Shown one piece after another: positions 63,778-64,000 of a stretch of DNA of 64,000 nt. Source of the stretch: Lucifuga dentata (taxonomy: Eukaryota > Chordata > Actinopteri > Ophidiiformes > Bythitidae); assembly GCA_014773175.1 (NCBI GenBank), contig VXCM01000447.1, forward strand, positions 124,001 to 188,000, read 5' to 3'. Positions within the stretch are counted from its first letter, which is position 1; each line of letters begins with the position of its first letter. Under the pieces are notes generated by a model. It did no database searches. It worked only from the letters and a program-made list of their open reading frames with translations, and was not told the DNA's origin. The position numbers were made by a program, and so were the translations under genes.

Positions 63778-63821
63778 CTTTCCAAGTACTTCTCAGAGAA
63801 ATCAACCATTGTGTGAAACAT
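63778..63821 (-). CDS. rgs3: rgs3 short-isoform first coding exon
   Basis: Reads MFHTMVDFSEKYLE plus two bases of Arg15, donor GTAAGA. The pattern (short hydrophobic start, then S/C-x-x-x-LERAK) equals the membrane-binding amphipathic helix of small R4 RGS proteins (RGS4, RGS5, RGS16). The ATG is the first in frame after a TGA at 63917-63915, which fixes the start. Position 2 is Phe, not Cys, so the Cys2 N-degron that controls RGS4/5/16 turnover is absent here. The complete short protein is 191 residues (44+102+62+167+201 nt), close to small R4 members. It would act at the plasma membrane as a GAP for Gi/Gq-type subunits. Confidence 0.85.
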
Positions 63822-63960
63822 GGGTGCCAGCTTGAACGCACTTGGTGAAAACGTGAGTGCATAGAAGCATGTGTCAGAGCACCAGAGCTCAGGGCCCAGT
63901 GGGCTGTTTGACAGTCACATTCCTCTAACCCCTGAGAGGCTCTGTTTGAGCTTTAAATAG
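63822..63960 (-). promoter_or_regulatory. TATA-like promoter and 5' UTR of the short rgs3 isoform
   Basis: On the minus strand TATTTAAA lies at 63959-63952, which would place a start site near 63928 and give a 5' UTR of about 100 bases before the ATG. This fits an internal promoter for the short isoform. Confidence 0.45.
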
Positions 63961-64000
63961 TCCTGAGGGTCTGGAGAAGGCGGAACCTGGGCTCACCCAA

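Noticed and set aside
1..64000. tRNA, rRNA, CRISPR or bacterial-type operon features
   Set aside because: None seen; gene structure and repeats are vertebrate.

Overview
This window is vertebrate nuclear DNA, almost certainly from a ray-finned (teleost) fish. It is AT-rich and intron-rich, and carries typical fish DNA transposons (Tc1-like, hAT-like and TTAA-ended MITEs) and many long microsatellites. The species cannot be named from the sequence. Seventeen single-N positions mark scaffold joins or ambiguous bases. Six of them sit between two copies of the same 57-88 bp sequence, so those apparent tandem duplications are unmerged contig overlaps and not biology.

Two protein-coding genes are present, both on the minus strand and read right to left. 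The right end (about 53.7-64.0 kb) holds the 3' part of an RGS3 orthologue. Five exons form a complete 191-residue short isoform with its own first exon and a TATA-like element: a short amphipathic N-terminus followed by an RGS box that acts as a GTPase accelerator for G-alpha subunits. The left part (1-26.1 kb) holds the 5' part of a ZNF618 orthologue: a CpG-rich promoter and untranslated first exon near 26 kb, then nine coding exons for the first 314 residues, including four C2H2 fingers. The rest of the protein, including the hAT-transposase-like C-terminal region known in ZNF618, lies beyond the left edge. The order RGS3 then ZNF618 in the same direction is the human 9q32 order, which supports both identifications.

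Between the genes (about 26.1-53.7 kb) I see no convincing gene. The region holds decayed DNA transposons, some with diagnostic TIRs and target-site duplications, several hairpins, microsatellites, and AT-rich stretches that may be conserved regulatory DNA. Introns hold the same transposon families.

The most notable items are: (1) all eight internal coding exons of ZNF618 in the window are phase 1-1, so any of them can be skipped in frame; (2) a seven-copy MITE family with long terminal inverted repeats and TTAA-like ends; (3) two copies of one hAT MITE in opposite orientation, each with a perfect 8-bp target duplication; (4) a perfect 18-bp-arm hairpin with a 3-nt loop; (5) the assembly-overlap duplications. 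I found no evidence of a wholly new biological system.
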